NCBI RefSeq assembly: GCF_036013975.1
Contig: NZ_CP107904.1
Location: forward strand, 7,721,001 to 7,785,000
Direction: 5' to 3'
Length of the DNA: 64,000 bases
Source: Kitasatospora sp. NBC_00458
GTDB lineage: Bacteria > Actinomycetota > Actinomycetes > Streptomycetales > Streptomycetaceae
Each line of letters opens with the position of its first letter. Within the stretch, counting starts at the first letter, position 1. Position numbers and translations under genes: made by a program. Below, piece by piece: positions 52,689-60,398 of the stretch. Below the pieces are notes generated by a model. The model saw nothing but the letters and a program-made list of their open reading frames with translations, did not search any database and was not told the origin of the DNA.

Positions 52689-54284
52689 ATGACCTCGACC
52701 CGCCCCGGCCCCGACTGGCTGGCCGACGCCGTCCTCTACCAGATCTACCCGCAGAGCTTCGCCGACTCCGACGGCGACGGAATCGGCGACTTCGCGGGCA
52801 TCACCGAGCACCTCGAACACCTCGCCTGGCTGGGCGTCGACACCGTGTGGCTCAACCCGTGCTTCGCGTCGCCGTTCCGCGACGCCGGGTACGACGTCGC
52901 CGACTACCTGACGCCCGCACCGCGCTACGGAACCGCCGAGGACCTCGCCGCCCTGGTCGAGGCCGCGCGGCGCAAGGGCATCCGGGTCCTGCTGGACCTG
53001 GTCGCCGCCCACACCTCGGACCGCCACCCGTGGTTCCTGGTCTCCGCCGAGGACCCGTCCGACCACCGCTACATCTGGTCCGACCGGCCGGTGGACGGCT
53101 TCGTCGCCTCGCCGGGCAGCCGCCCGGGCTGGTACCGGCCCAACTTCTTCGACTGCCAGCCGGCCCTGAACTTCGGCTACGCGCGGGAGGATCCGGAGCA
53201 GCCCTGGCGCCAGCCGGTGGACGCCGAGGGGCCGCGCGCCAACCGCGCCGCACTGCGCGGCATCATGGACCACTGGCTCGGCCTGGGCCTGAGCGGCTTC
53301 CGGGTCGACATGGCCTCCTCGATGATCAAGGACGACCCCGGCTTCGCGGAGACCGGCAAGCTCTGGACCGAACTGCGCGACTGGCTCGACCGCTCGCACC
53401 CGCAGGCGGCCCTGTTCGCCGAGTGGGGTGACCCGGCCGCCGCCGTGGGGGCGGGCTTCCATGCGGACTTCTTCCTCCAGTTCGGCGGCGCGGACCACGG
53501 GTTGCCGCTGCGCTCGCTCTGGAACAACGACGCCGGGACGGTCGAGGAGTACTGGAAGCAGGGCCCCTGCTACTTCGAGGCCGAGGGCCGCGGTACGCCC
53601 CGGGTGTTCCTGGACGCCTGGCGCTCGGCCGCCGAACTCACCGAGGGCGCCGGGTACATCGCGCTTCCCACGGCCAACCACGACTTCTCCCGGCTGGCCA
53701 CCGGGCCGCGCACGGAGGAGCAACTCGCCCCGGCGTTCGCCCTGTTGCTCACCTGGCCCACGCTGCCGGCCGTCTACTACGGCGACGAGATCGGCATGCG
53801 GTACCTGCCCGGGCTTCCGGACGTCGAGGGCAGCGTGCTCGGCCCGCGGTACAACCGGGCCGGCTCGCGCACCCCCATGCAGTGGACCCCCGGCCCGAAC
53901 GCGGGCTTCTCGACGGCCCCGGCCGAGCGCCTCTACCTGCCCGTCGACCCCGGGCCGGGCCGGCCCGACGTCGCGACCCAGCGGGCCGACCCGACCTCGC
54001 TGCTGCACACCGTGCGGCGGCTGATCGCGCTGCGCCGGGCCCACCCGGGGCTGGGGGCGGCGGGGTCGGTGGAGGTCCGGCATGCCGGGTACCCGCTGGT
54101 GTACACCCGCGCCGGGCGGTACCTGGTGGCGGTCAACCCGCGGCGCGAGCCGGCGGTGGTGGCGCTGGACGGCGTGGTGCCGGAGGGCCTGGCGGCCCGG
54201 CCGCTGGACGTGCAGGGCGTGCGGGTGGCCGGCGGCGAGCTGCGGGCGGACGGCTTCTCGTACGGGGTCTTCGAGCTGGGCTGA
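52689..54284 (+). CDS. GH13 alpha-amylase-family glycoside hydrolase
   Basis: A 531-residue intracellular enzyme (no signal peptide) beginning DWLADAVLYQIYPQSFADSD, as in trehalose synthases, alpha-glucosidases and related GH13 subfamilies. Catalytic residues: nucleophile D207 in GFRVDMASSMIKD, acid/base E245 in LFAEWGD, stabiliser D332 in TANHDFSRL. A C-terminal beta-sandwich region follows from about 430. Substrate probably a malto- or isomalto-oligosaccharide or trehalose-type glucoside. ATG 52689 has AGGAGG 8 nt upstream. It stands alone and is closed by a perfect hairpin. Confidence 0.9.
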   Translation: MTSTRPGPDWLADAVLYQIYPQSFADSDGDGIGDFAGITEHLEHLAWLGVDTVWLNPCFASPFRDAGYDVADYLTPAPRYGTAEDLAALVEAARRKGIRVLLDLVAAHTSDRHPWFLVSAEDPSDHRYIWSDRPVDGFVASPGSRPGWYRPNFFDCQPALNFGYAREDPEQPWRQPVDAEGPRANRAALRGIMDHWLGLGLSGFRVDMASSMIKDDPGFAETGKLWTELRDWLDRSHPQAALFAEWGDPAAAVGAGFHADFFLQFGGADHGLPLRSLWNNDAGTVEEYWKQGPCYFEAEGRGTPRVFLDAWRSAAELTEGAGYIALPTANHDFSRLATGPRTEEQLAPAFALLLTWPTLPAVYYGDEIGMRYLPGLPDVEGSVLGPRYNRAGSRTPMQWTPGPNAGFSTAPAERLYLPVDPGPGRPDVATQRADPTSLLHTVRRLIALRRAHPGLGAAGSVEVRHAGYPLVYTRAGRYLVAVNPRREPAVVALDGVVPEGLAARPLDVQGVRVAGGELRADGFSYGVFELG

Positions 54285-54309
54285 CGCGGGCGGGAGGTCC
54301 GGTGCGGTG

Positions 54310-54339
54310 ATCGGGGGCGGGCTTGGGCCCGCCCCCGAT
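54310..54339 (+). terminator. Terminator of the GH13 gene
   Basis: A perfect 13-bp stem, ATCGGGGGCGGGC and GCCCGCCCCCGAT, with a TTGG loop lies 25 nt after the stop codon. Confidence 0.8.
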
Positions 54340-54346
54340 ATGGTTG

Positions 54347-54377
54347 TACACTGCATCCAGATGGTTGCATTTACCAT
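54347..54377 (+). promoter_or_regulatory. Promoter and operator of the YhgE-like gene
   Basis: TACACT (54347-54352) is a good -10 with TTGGGC 18 nt upstream in the terminator loop. The inverted repeat ATGGT-N7-ACCAT (54361-54377) follows the predicted start of transcription, and a second copy of ATGGTTG (54340-54346) lies one and a half helical turns upstream of it. This is an AT-rich island in a very GC-rich surrounding. Confidence 0.5.
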
Positions 54378-54416
54378 CCTTCTTGGAAGTCGTCACCGGA
54401 GGACGGACCACACCCC

Positions 54417-55511
54417 ATGAGCACACCCCCGACCGCCGCCGCAACGCCCGACCTGCGGCACTCGCTCAAGCACCTGGCCGTCCACCTGCTCACGCCGCTG
54501 CTGATGTGCCTCGGCATGGCACTCGCCTACCAGGGCGCGTTCCACCAGCCCGAGCCCCGCCACCTGCGGGTCGCCGTCGTCGGCACCACCGACCAGGCAC
54601 GCGGACTGGCCCACGCCGTCCAGGCCCGGGCCGGTTCCGCCCTGGACGTCGCCACCCTGCCGGACCGGGCCGCCGCCGAGCAGCGGCTGCACGACCGCGA
54701 ACTGGTCGGCGCGTTCCTCCCGGACGACCGGCACCCCGAACTGCTCGTGGCCAGGGCCGGTTCGGACACCTCGGCGATGGCCGCCGAGAAGGTGTTCCAG
54801 CGCGTCACCGCGGAGCAGGGCCTGCCGCTGGCCGTCACCGACCTCGCGGCCCCGAGCGGGGGCGACCCGACCGGCCAGGGCCTGTTCTTCCTCCTGGTCG
54901 CGCTCAGCATCGGCTCCTACGGGAGCGTCGCGGTGATCGGTGCGGCCGGTGCGGCCCTGGGCATGCGGATCCGGGTGCTGGTCGGGCTGGCGACCTCGCT
55001 GGCGGTCAGTGTGATCGGGATCCTCACGGCCGGACCGGTCTTCCACGTCGTGGACCACGACCTCGCCGGAGTGTGGGCGCTCGGCTGGCTCTACTCGGCC
55101 GGGGTGATCGGGATCGGGATCGGACTGCACACCTTCCTGAAGCGGTGGACCACGCTGGCGATGATGGTGCTGTTCGTGATGCTGAACTTCACCAGTTCCG
55201 GCGGCGTCTACCGCCCCGACCTGCAGAACGGGTTCTTCGGCGCGCTGCACACCTTCTGGGCCGGCGCCGGCTTCCTGGAGGGCGCGCGCAGCCTGCTGTA
55301 CTTCGGCGGCGGCGCCGGGTTCGGCGGCCACCTGGTGACGCTGGTGCTGTGGCTGGTGGCGGCCGGCGTGCTGGTGGCGGGCGCGGCGCTGGTCGAGAAG
55401 CGCAGTCGGGCGGGTGCGGGTGCGGCTGCGGGTGCGGTCGGGAGCGGGAGCGGGAGTGGGAACGGGAGTGGGAGCGCGGAGGAGGAGATGGAGGAGGCGG
55501 TCGCGGTCTGA
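54417..55511 (+). CDS. ABC-2/YhgE-like membrane protein
   Basis: A 364-residue membrane protein with one N-terminal transmembrane helix (LLTPLLMCLGMALAYQGAFH), an extracytoplasmic domain of about 110 residues (LRVAVVGTTDQARGLAHAVQ), and five C-terminal helices. This is the layout of ABC-2-type and YhgE/Pip family permeases. No ATPase gene is adjacent, which fits the YhgE group. The C-terminus is a Gly/Ser run followed by acidic residues. ATG 54417 lacks a strong Shine-Dalgarno; AGGACGG is 12 nt upstream. Function unknown, possibly export or envelope stress. Confidence 0.8.
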   Translation: MSTPPTAAATPDLRHSLKHLAVHLLTPLLMCLGMALAYQGAFHQPEPRHLRVAVVGTTDQARGLAHAVQARAGSALDVATLPDRAAAEQRLHDRELVGAFLPDDRHPELLVARAGSDTSAMAAEKVFQRVTAEQGLPLAVTDLAAPSGGDPTGQGLFFLLVALSIGSYGSVAVIGAAGAALGMRIRVLVGLATSLAVSVIGILTAGPVFHVVDHDLAGVWALGWLYSAGVIGIGIGLHTFLKRWTTLAMMVLFVMLNFTSSGGVYRPDLQNGFFGALHTFWAGAGFLEGARSLLYFGGGAGFGGHLVTLVLWLVAAGVLVAGAALVEKRSRAGAGAAAGAVGSGSGSGNGSGSAEEEMEEAVAV

Positions 55512-55584
55512 GCGAGCCGTTCGGTGGACGGTGATGCGGTGGCGGTGGCAGGACGGGGAGGGGGCGAGGGCCGGGGGCGACCGC

Positions 55585-56697
55585 TCAGGGCCCGGCGGTG
55601 GACCCCCGGGCGGCGAACGCGCGCCGGTAGTCGGTGGGCGAGACGCCGACCCGGGCCGTGAAGTGGCGGCGGAGGTTGGCCGCGCTGCCGAGGCCGCTGA
55701 GCCCCCCGATCCGCTCGACCGGCAACTCGGTGGCCTCCAGCAGGTACTGGGCGAGTGCGAGCCGCTGGTGCAGCAGCCACTGCAGCGGGGTGGTGCCGGT
55801 CGCGGCCTGCAGGCGGCGGAAGAAGGTCCGCGGGCTCATCCGGGCCTGCCGGGCCAGGTCCTCGACGGTGAGCGGGCGTTCGAGGTTGGCGGTGGCCCAC
55901 TGCAGGACCGGGGCCAGGCTGTCGTCGTCCGCGACCGGTACCGAGAGGTCCACGAACTGGGCCTGCCCGCCGGGCCGGTGCGCCGGAACCACCATCCGCC
56001 GGGCGAGTCGGTTGGCCACCCGCGCGCCGAGGTCCCGGCGGACGATGTGCAGACAGAGGTCCAGTCCGGCGGCCACCCCCGCGCTGGTCAGCACATCGCC
56101 GTCGTCCACGTAGAGCACGCTGTCGTCGACGGTGACGCCTGGGTACCGCTTGGCCAGGTCGGCGGTGTGCGACCAGTGCGCGGTGGCCCGCCGTCCGTCG
56201 AGGATGCCGGCGGCCGCGAGCGCGAACGCGCCGGTGCAGAGCGATACCATGCGCGCTCCGGCCGCCGCCGCGCGCCGGAGTTCCGCGACGAGCGCCGGGG
56301 GCACCTCGCGCTCCCCGGACACGCAGGCGTCCGGGACGGAGGTGACGACCACGGTGTCCGCGTCCGCGAGGGCGTCCCAGCCGTACTCGGCGCGCAGCGA
56401 GAAGCCGAACGCGGGGGCGGCGGGGCCTCCCGCGCCGGAGGAGGGCGCGGTGGGCCCGGCGGGTGCGGCCGGTGCGGGCGTCTCCGCGCAGAGGCGCAGG
56501 TCGTACCAGCGGTCGGCCAGGTCGGGTTGGGGGATGCCGAACACCGCGCAGGCCATGCCGAGTTCGTAGAGGTCCCAGAGCGGGATGTCGGCGTGGTCGA
56601 GGACGGCGATCGCGACGGTGCCCGGGGCGGTGGACGACGAGGGGCCGGTCGGTACCGGGTCGGCTGGCGGCGAGGTTCGCGGCGGTGATGCGGTCAC
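55585..56697 (-). CDS. GlxA-family transcriptional regulator (DJ-1/PfpI domain plus AraC HTH)
   Basis: A 370-residue regulator. The N-terminal DJ-1/PfpI-like domain (about 25-225) contains the nucleophile-elbow sequence MVSLCTGAFALAAAGILDGR followed by ATAHW. The C-terminal AraC domain has two helix-turn-helix motifs (LTVEDLARQARMSPRTFFRR and LSGLGSAANLRRHFTARVGV). GTG 56697 has AGGGGG 5-6 nt upstream. It is divergent from an imine-reductase-like gene with 126 nt between starts, so it probably controls that gene and the isomerase behind it. Ligand unknown. Confidence 0.88.
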   Translation of the reverse strand: MTASPPRTSPPADPVPTGPSSSTAPGTVAIAVLDHADIPLWDLYELGMACAVFGIPQPDLADRWYDLRLCAETPAPAAPAGPTAPSSGAGGPAAPAFGFSLRAEYGWDALADADTVVVTSVPDACVSGEREVPPALVAELRRAAAAGARMVSLCTGAFALAAAGILDGRRATAHWSHTADLAKRYPGVTVDDSVLYVDDGDVLTSAGVAAGLDLCLHIVRRDLGARVANRLARRMVVPAHRPGGQAQFVDLSVPVADDDSLAPVLQWATANLERPLTVEDLARQARMSPRTFFRRLQAATGTTPLQWLLHQRLALAQYLLEATELPVERIGGLSGLGSAANLRRHFTARVGVSPTDYRRAFAARGSTAGP

Positions 56698-56823
56698 GGT
56701 GTCCCCCTGGCAGGAATAGTGCGGCGAAGGGCAATCCTGCCACTGTCGGTGCCCCGGCCCCGGCTGTGAGGGTGGTCGATGTCGATCAGGACCGTTGTCG
56801 TTCGTCCCTCTGGAGCACTCCAC

Positions 56824-57735
56824 ATGCCGTACACCCCTGCCCTCGTACCAGTCGCCGTGCCTGCCGGGGCCTGCGCCGATCCCGTCACCGTCCTCGGGCT
56901 CGGCGCCATGGGCACCGCCCTGGCCGGAGCCCTGCTCGACGCCGGCCGCGCCACCACCGTGTGGAACCGCACCCCCGCCAAGGCCGGGCCGCTCGTCGCC
57001 CGCGGCGCCGCCCACGCCGCCACCGCGGAGGAGGCGGTCACGGCGAACGAGCTGATCGTCGCCTGCGTCCTCGACTACGCCGCACTCCGCGCGGTCCTGG
57101 CGGGGCGGGAAGGAGCCCTCGCCGGGCGGACCCTGGTCAACCTCACGTCCGGATCGCCCGAGGAGGCCCGCGAGTTCGCGGGATGGGCCGCCGCACACGG
57201 ACTCGGCTACCTGGACGGGGCCGTCATGATCACCCCGCCCGGCATCGGCGGCCCCGATGCGATGCTGCTCTACAGCGGTGAGGCCGGTGCGTTCGCCCGC
57301 TACCGCGACGCCCTCACCGTGTTCGGCGACCCGGTCGACCTCGGCCGGGACCCGGGGGCCGCGAGCCTGTACGACGTGGCGCTGCTCGGCCTGATGTGGT
57401 CCTCGCTCAGCGGCTGGCTGCACGGAGCGGCCCTGGTCGGCGCGGACGGGGTGACGGCCACCGACTTCACGCCGGTCGCCAACCGCTGGCTCGCCGGAGC
57501 CGTCACCGGATTCGTCTCCCGGTACGCGGCCCAGGTCGACGCCGGGAGCTACCCCGGCGACGACGCCAGCCTCGACGTCCACCGCGCCGCCATGGCCCAC
57601 CTGCTGCACGCCGGGCGGGCCCGCGGACTCGACACCGCGCTGCCCGCGCTGCTCGCCGACCAGGTCGACCGCGCCATCGCCGCCGGCCACGGGGCCGACA
57701 GCTACGCCCGCCTGGTCGAGGTGATCGGCGAGTGA
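56824..57735 (+). CDS. NAD(P)-dependent oxidoreductase of imine reductase type
   Basis: A 303-residue 6-phosphogluconate/beta-hydroxyacid dehydrogenase-superfamily enzyme. The Rossmann motif is VLGLGAMGTALAGALLDAGR followed by WNRTPAKAGPL, in which the Arg/Thr after the second strand favours NADPH. The interdomain and C-terminal helical part (SLYDVALLGLMWSSLSGWLH) carries the Asp position typical of bacterial imine reductases. The natural substrate is unknown. ATG 56824 is used with GGAG 8-9 nt upstream; ATG 56779 is also open. It overlaps the next gene by 4 nt. Confidence 0.83.
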   Translation: MPYTPALVPVAVPAGACADPVTVLGLGAMGTALAGALLDAGRATTVWNRTPAKAGPLVARGAAHAATAEEAVTANELIVACVLDYAALRAVLAGREGALAGRTLVNLTSGSPEEAREFAGWAAAHGLGYLDGAVMITPPGIGGPDAMLLYSGEAGAFARYRDALTVFGDPVDLGRDPGAASLYDVALLGLMWSSLSGWLHGAALVGADGVTATDFTPVANRWLAGAVTGFVSRYAAQVDAGSYPGDDASLDVHRAAMAHLLHAGRARGLDTALPALLADQVDRAIAAGHGADSYARLVEVIGE

Positions 57736-58355
57736 CGGCGCTCCCGACCACCCGGGTCGACTGGCCCGGTCTCGTCACCCGGGCCGCCGGGGCGACGACC
57801 GCCGTCCTCGCCGGGGCCGCCGACGCCGACTGGACGCGGCGCCCGGCGGGCAGCGCGTGGACCTGCCGGGAGACGCTCGACCACCTCGCGCTCGGGGTGC
57901 TCGGTTACGCGGGCCTCCTCACCGCGCGGCCGACCGACCGGTACATCGCCCTGTTCGGTTCGCTGGATCCGGCCGCACCCGTCCCGCACTGCCTGGAGGG
58001 GCTGCGGATCGCCGCGGCGCTGCTGGCGGCCACCGTCCGCGACGCCCCGCCGGAGGCCCGCGCCTGGCACCCGTGGGGGCACTCGGACTCCTCGGGCTTC
58101 GCCGCGATGGCGGTGGTCGAACTCCTCGTCCACGGCTGGGACCTGGCGGGCGCGCTCGGTGTGGCGGAGGGACCGGACGGGGGCGGGGTCCTGCCGGAGC
58201 GGCTGGCCGCTCCGGCCGTGGCCCGGCTGTTCCCGGCGGCGCCGGTCGGCTTCGCGGCCGGTGACACGCTGCTGTGGTGCACGGGACGCGCGGCACTGCC
58301 CGGCCTCGGTCGGCGGCCGGCCGGGGAGTGGAGCTGGGACGGGCGGGTGCGGTAG
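57732..58355 (+). CDS. Maleylpyruvate isomerase-like DinB-fold protein
   Basis: A 207-residue protein of the DinB/MDMPI superfamily, which includes mycothiol-dependent isomerases and transferases of actinobacteria. Zinc ligands expected for the four-helix bundle are seen in TCRETLDHLALGV (His) and VVELLVHGWDLAGAL (Glu and His). GTG 57732 overlaps the stop of the imine-reductase-like gene (GTGA), so the two are translationally coupled. A mycothiol-dependent partner reaction is possible but not shown. Confidence 0.82.
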   Translation: MTALPTTRVDWPGLVTRAAGATTAVLAGAADADWTRRPAGSAWTCRETLDHLALGVLGYAGLLTARPTDRYIALFGSLDPAAPVPHCLEGLRIAAALLAATVRDAPPEARAWHPWGHSDSSGFAAMAVVELLVHGWDLAGALGVAEGPDGGGVLPERLAAPAVARLFPAAPVGFAAGDTLLWCTGRAALPGLGRRPAGEWSWDGRVR

Positions 58356-58447
58356 CCGCGGGGGTGGGGGCGGGTGGCCGGACCCGCACCCGCCGGGGCC
58401 GTGGGGCGTGCCTGACCCGCCGGGCGTGCCGGGCACCGGCGCGCGGG

Positions 58448-58717
58448 TCAGCCGTGCCGGCCGGCGGTGCGGCGGAGCAGGCCGGTGACGATGCCGCTGA
58501 ACCCGCCCGCCGCCCAGAGGACGGCGGCGAACGGCGCGAGGTAGGAGGGCCAGGCGAGCCGGCCGACGGCCACCGCCGTACCGAGCACCGCAAGCCCTCC
58601 CGCCACGGCGGTCAGGGCGCGCGGCCACCCGGCCGCCGACCGCATGGCGGCGAGGCCGAGCCGGTGCGCGGCCCCGGCGGTGAGCAGCGCCGCCGGGAGG
58701 AGGAGTACGGACAGCAC
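58448..58717 (-). CDS. Small hydrophobic membrane protein
   Basis: An 89-residue protein with three probable transmembrane helices (LSVLLLPAALLTAGAAHRLG, TAVAGGLAVLGTAVAVG, YLAPFAAVLWAAGGFSGIV) and a short basic C-terminus. Not recognised. GTG 58717 has no Shine-Dalgarno; TATCGT on the minus strand (58729-58724) ends 6 nt before it, which suggests a leaderless transcript. Longer frames upstream are GC-rich shadows. Confidence 0.65.
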   Translation of the reverse strand: MLSVLLLPAALLTAGAAHRLGLAAMRSAAGWPRALTAVAGGLAVLGTAVAVGRLAWPSYLAPFAAVLWAAGGFSGIVTGLLRRTAGRHG

Positions 58718-59198
58718 ACCGGGACGATAACCCGGGGCTGGGTCGGGCGTGGGGGCTGGTGCTGGTGCTGGTGCTGGTGCTGGTGGTGGTGCCGGCTCGG
58801 GACCGGGACCGGGGTGCGCGTCGCCGGACGGGTGCGGCGGCCTGCGTCCGCGGCTCTCGCTCGTCCCGACGCTGCCCGCGCGGTCGCCACGACGTACGCC
58901 GTGCCCGGCGGGCACGGCGGGCCCGGCACATGGAACGAGGCCCCGCCACCGGCCCCGCCGTTCCACGGTCCGGGGGCGGAGAGCCGTACGGCCTGCCCCT
59001 GGAGGCGGTCGAGGGCTCCAACCCGTCGAGATCGTCGGCCGGTTGGGCCGGTTGGGCCGGTTGGGCTGGGAGCGCGGGCGCGCCACCGCTGACGACGTAC
59101 CCGGAGCGGACGGTTCCCGCCGCTCGTGCGGCACGGTTCCGAGGCGTGTCCTGGGCCGGGCGGGCCCGGGGCCCGCACCAGGGGACTGTGCGTGGCGT
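58718..59198. other. Intergenic region with short repeats
   Basis: These 481 nt hold no gene I can support. They include a run of seven GCTGGT/GGTGGT hexamers (about 58752-58790), three copies of the 9-mer GCCGGTTGG (about 59036-59066), and the GGCACGGCG palindromic stretch near 58915. It may contain decayed coding sequence; long open frames exist but have no protein-like features. Confidence 0.5.
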
Positions 59199-60032
59199 TC
59201 AGGAGCGGCGCGGTGGACGGGTGAAGCAGCAGTCCCCGCAGACGCCCGCCTGCGGGCCGATGCGGTAGTAGAGGCAGCAGCTGTTCCGGCGGAACGCGGT
59301 GCCGCCGAGCGCTCCGGGATCCCCGGGGATCCCGGGGACCCTGGTCGCGAGCAGCGTTCCGGTGCCGGCCAGCGGCGGCCGGGCGAGCACCTGGGCGACG
59401 AGCGCCCGGGCCCGGGCCGGGCCGTGGGGCGCGGGGGTGCTGCCGGGCTGCGCGGCGGTGTGCACGTCGAGCATGCGCAGGGCACCGGCGAGGGCCGACG
59501 CGGTGTTGCCCCGGAGCAGCCCGTCGGGGAGCGGGACCACGGCCCTGACGGCCTCCTCCAGGGCCGTCAACTGTCCTTCGACGACGGACCGGTGGAAGCG
59601 GTCGACGAGGGAGCCCCGGTCCGCCTGCGCCGGTCGGTACGGCGTCCAGAGGTCGATCGGCCCCTGCTCGGGGACCCGGACCCGCGCCAGGTCGGGGTCG
59701 AGCTCGGGCACCTCGCCGAGCAGGACGGCCGCGCCGAGACCCACCGAACACAACCGGGCGGCCAGTCCGAGGTGCAGGATCGACGCGGCCACCCGCGTCT
59801 CGGCCGTGCCGAGCCGCCGGGCGACCTCCCGCACCCGGCCGGTCAGCAGCCCGTCCGGGCCGGGGGCGTAGAGGTCCCGCAGCGGACGGAAGCCCGGTGG
59901 CGGGCCCTCGCCGGGGGAGCGGGCGACGTCCAGGGCGAAGTAGGGGCCGACGGCGGTGAGCCGACCGTAGTCGGGAGCGCCGTTCGAGTCGGGTCGGGGC
60001 GGGACGCCGGGAGACGTACGGGCCTGGGGCAT
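59199..60032 (-). CDS. FhuF-like (2Fe-2S) ferric-siderophore reductase family protein
   Basis: A 277-residue soluble protein. The C-terminus has the FhuF-type cluster motif with Cys-Cys in RRNSCCLYYRIG followed after ten residues by C-x2-C in GVCGDCCF. The N-terminal 230 residues are alpha-helical and weakly conserved. Such proteins reduce Fe(III)-siderophores in the cytoplasm. ATG 60032 has GGAGGA 9 nt upstream. No iron box is evident in front of it, and no siderophore genes are adjacent. Confidence 0.8.
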   Translation of the reverse strand: MPQARTSPGVPPRPDSNGAPDYGRLTAVGPYFALDVARSPGEGPPPGFRPLRDLYAPGPDGLLTGRVREVARRLGTAETRVAASILHLGLAARLCSVGLGAAVLLGEVPELDPDLARVRVPEQGPIDLWTPYRPAQADRGSLVDRFHRSVVEGQLTALEEAVRAVVPLPDGLLRGNTASALAGALRMLDVHTAAQPGSTPAPHGPARARALVAQVLARPPLAGTGTLLATRVPGIPGDPGALGGTAFRRNSCCLYYRIGPQAGVCGDCCFTRPPRRS

Positions 60033-60398
60033 CGGGCGGGTCCTCCGGTTCCGGGCTGCGCGGGTGCGTGGGCGTGCGGGTGCGTGGGGACGTGCGGTCG
60101 GCGTGGCGGCGGCGCGGTCCCGGACGGCGGAGTCGCCGGTACGTCGTGCGGGCGCCGGTGCCGGTGCCGGCGCCGGTACGGATGAACGGTACCGTGCCCC
60201 GGCGGCCGGAGCCGGGTGTCCCGGACGCGGCGGGGAACCGCCCTCCGCGCCGCCCCGGAGCCGCGCCGGACGGTGGTTCAGGGGTGTCGCACCTCCGGCC
60301 GGGGCGAGGACCCGGCCCGTGTCCGGGAAACGGGTCCCACCTCCTTCGCCCCTTGGGCCGCCCGGGTGACCGTCCGGCCGGATCGTAGGCTCATGCGC
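60033..60398. other. Divergent promoter region
   Basis: The 366 nt between the FhuF-like gene and the histidine kinase contain GCCGGTGCCGGT-type short repeats (60150-60180) and the kinase -10 TAGGCT (60386-60391). I see no gene, no iron box and no strong promoter for the minus-strand gene. Confidence 0.5.

Noticed and set aside
58990..59030. A stretch GGTCGAGGGCTCCAACCCG suggesting a tRNA T-arm or attachment-site remnant.
   Set aside because: The T-loop consensus is not met and no acceptor or anticodon stem can be built around it.
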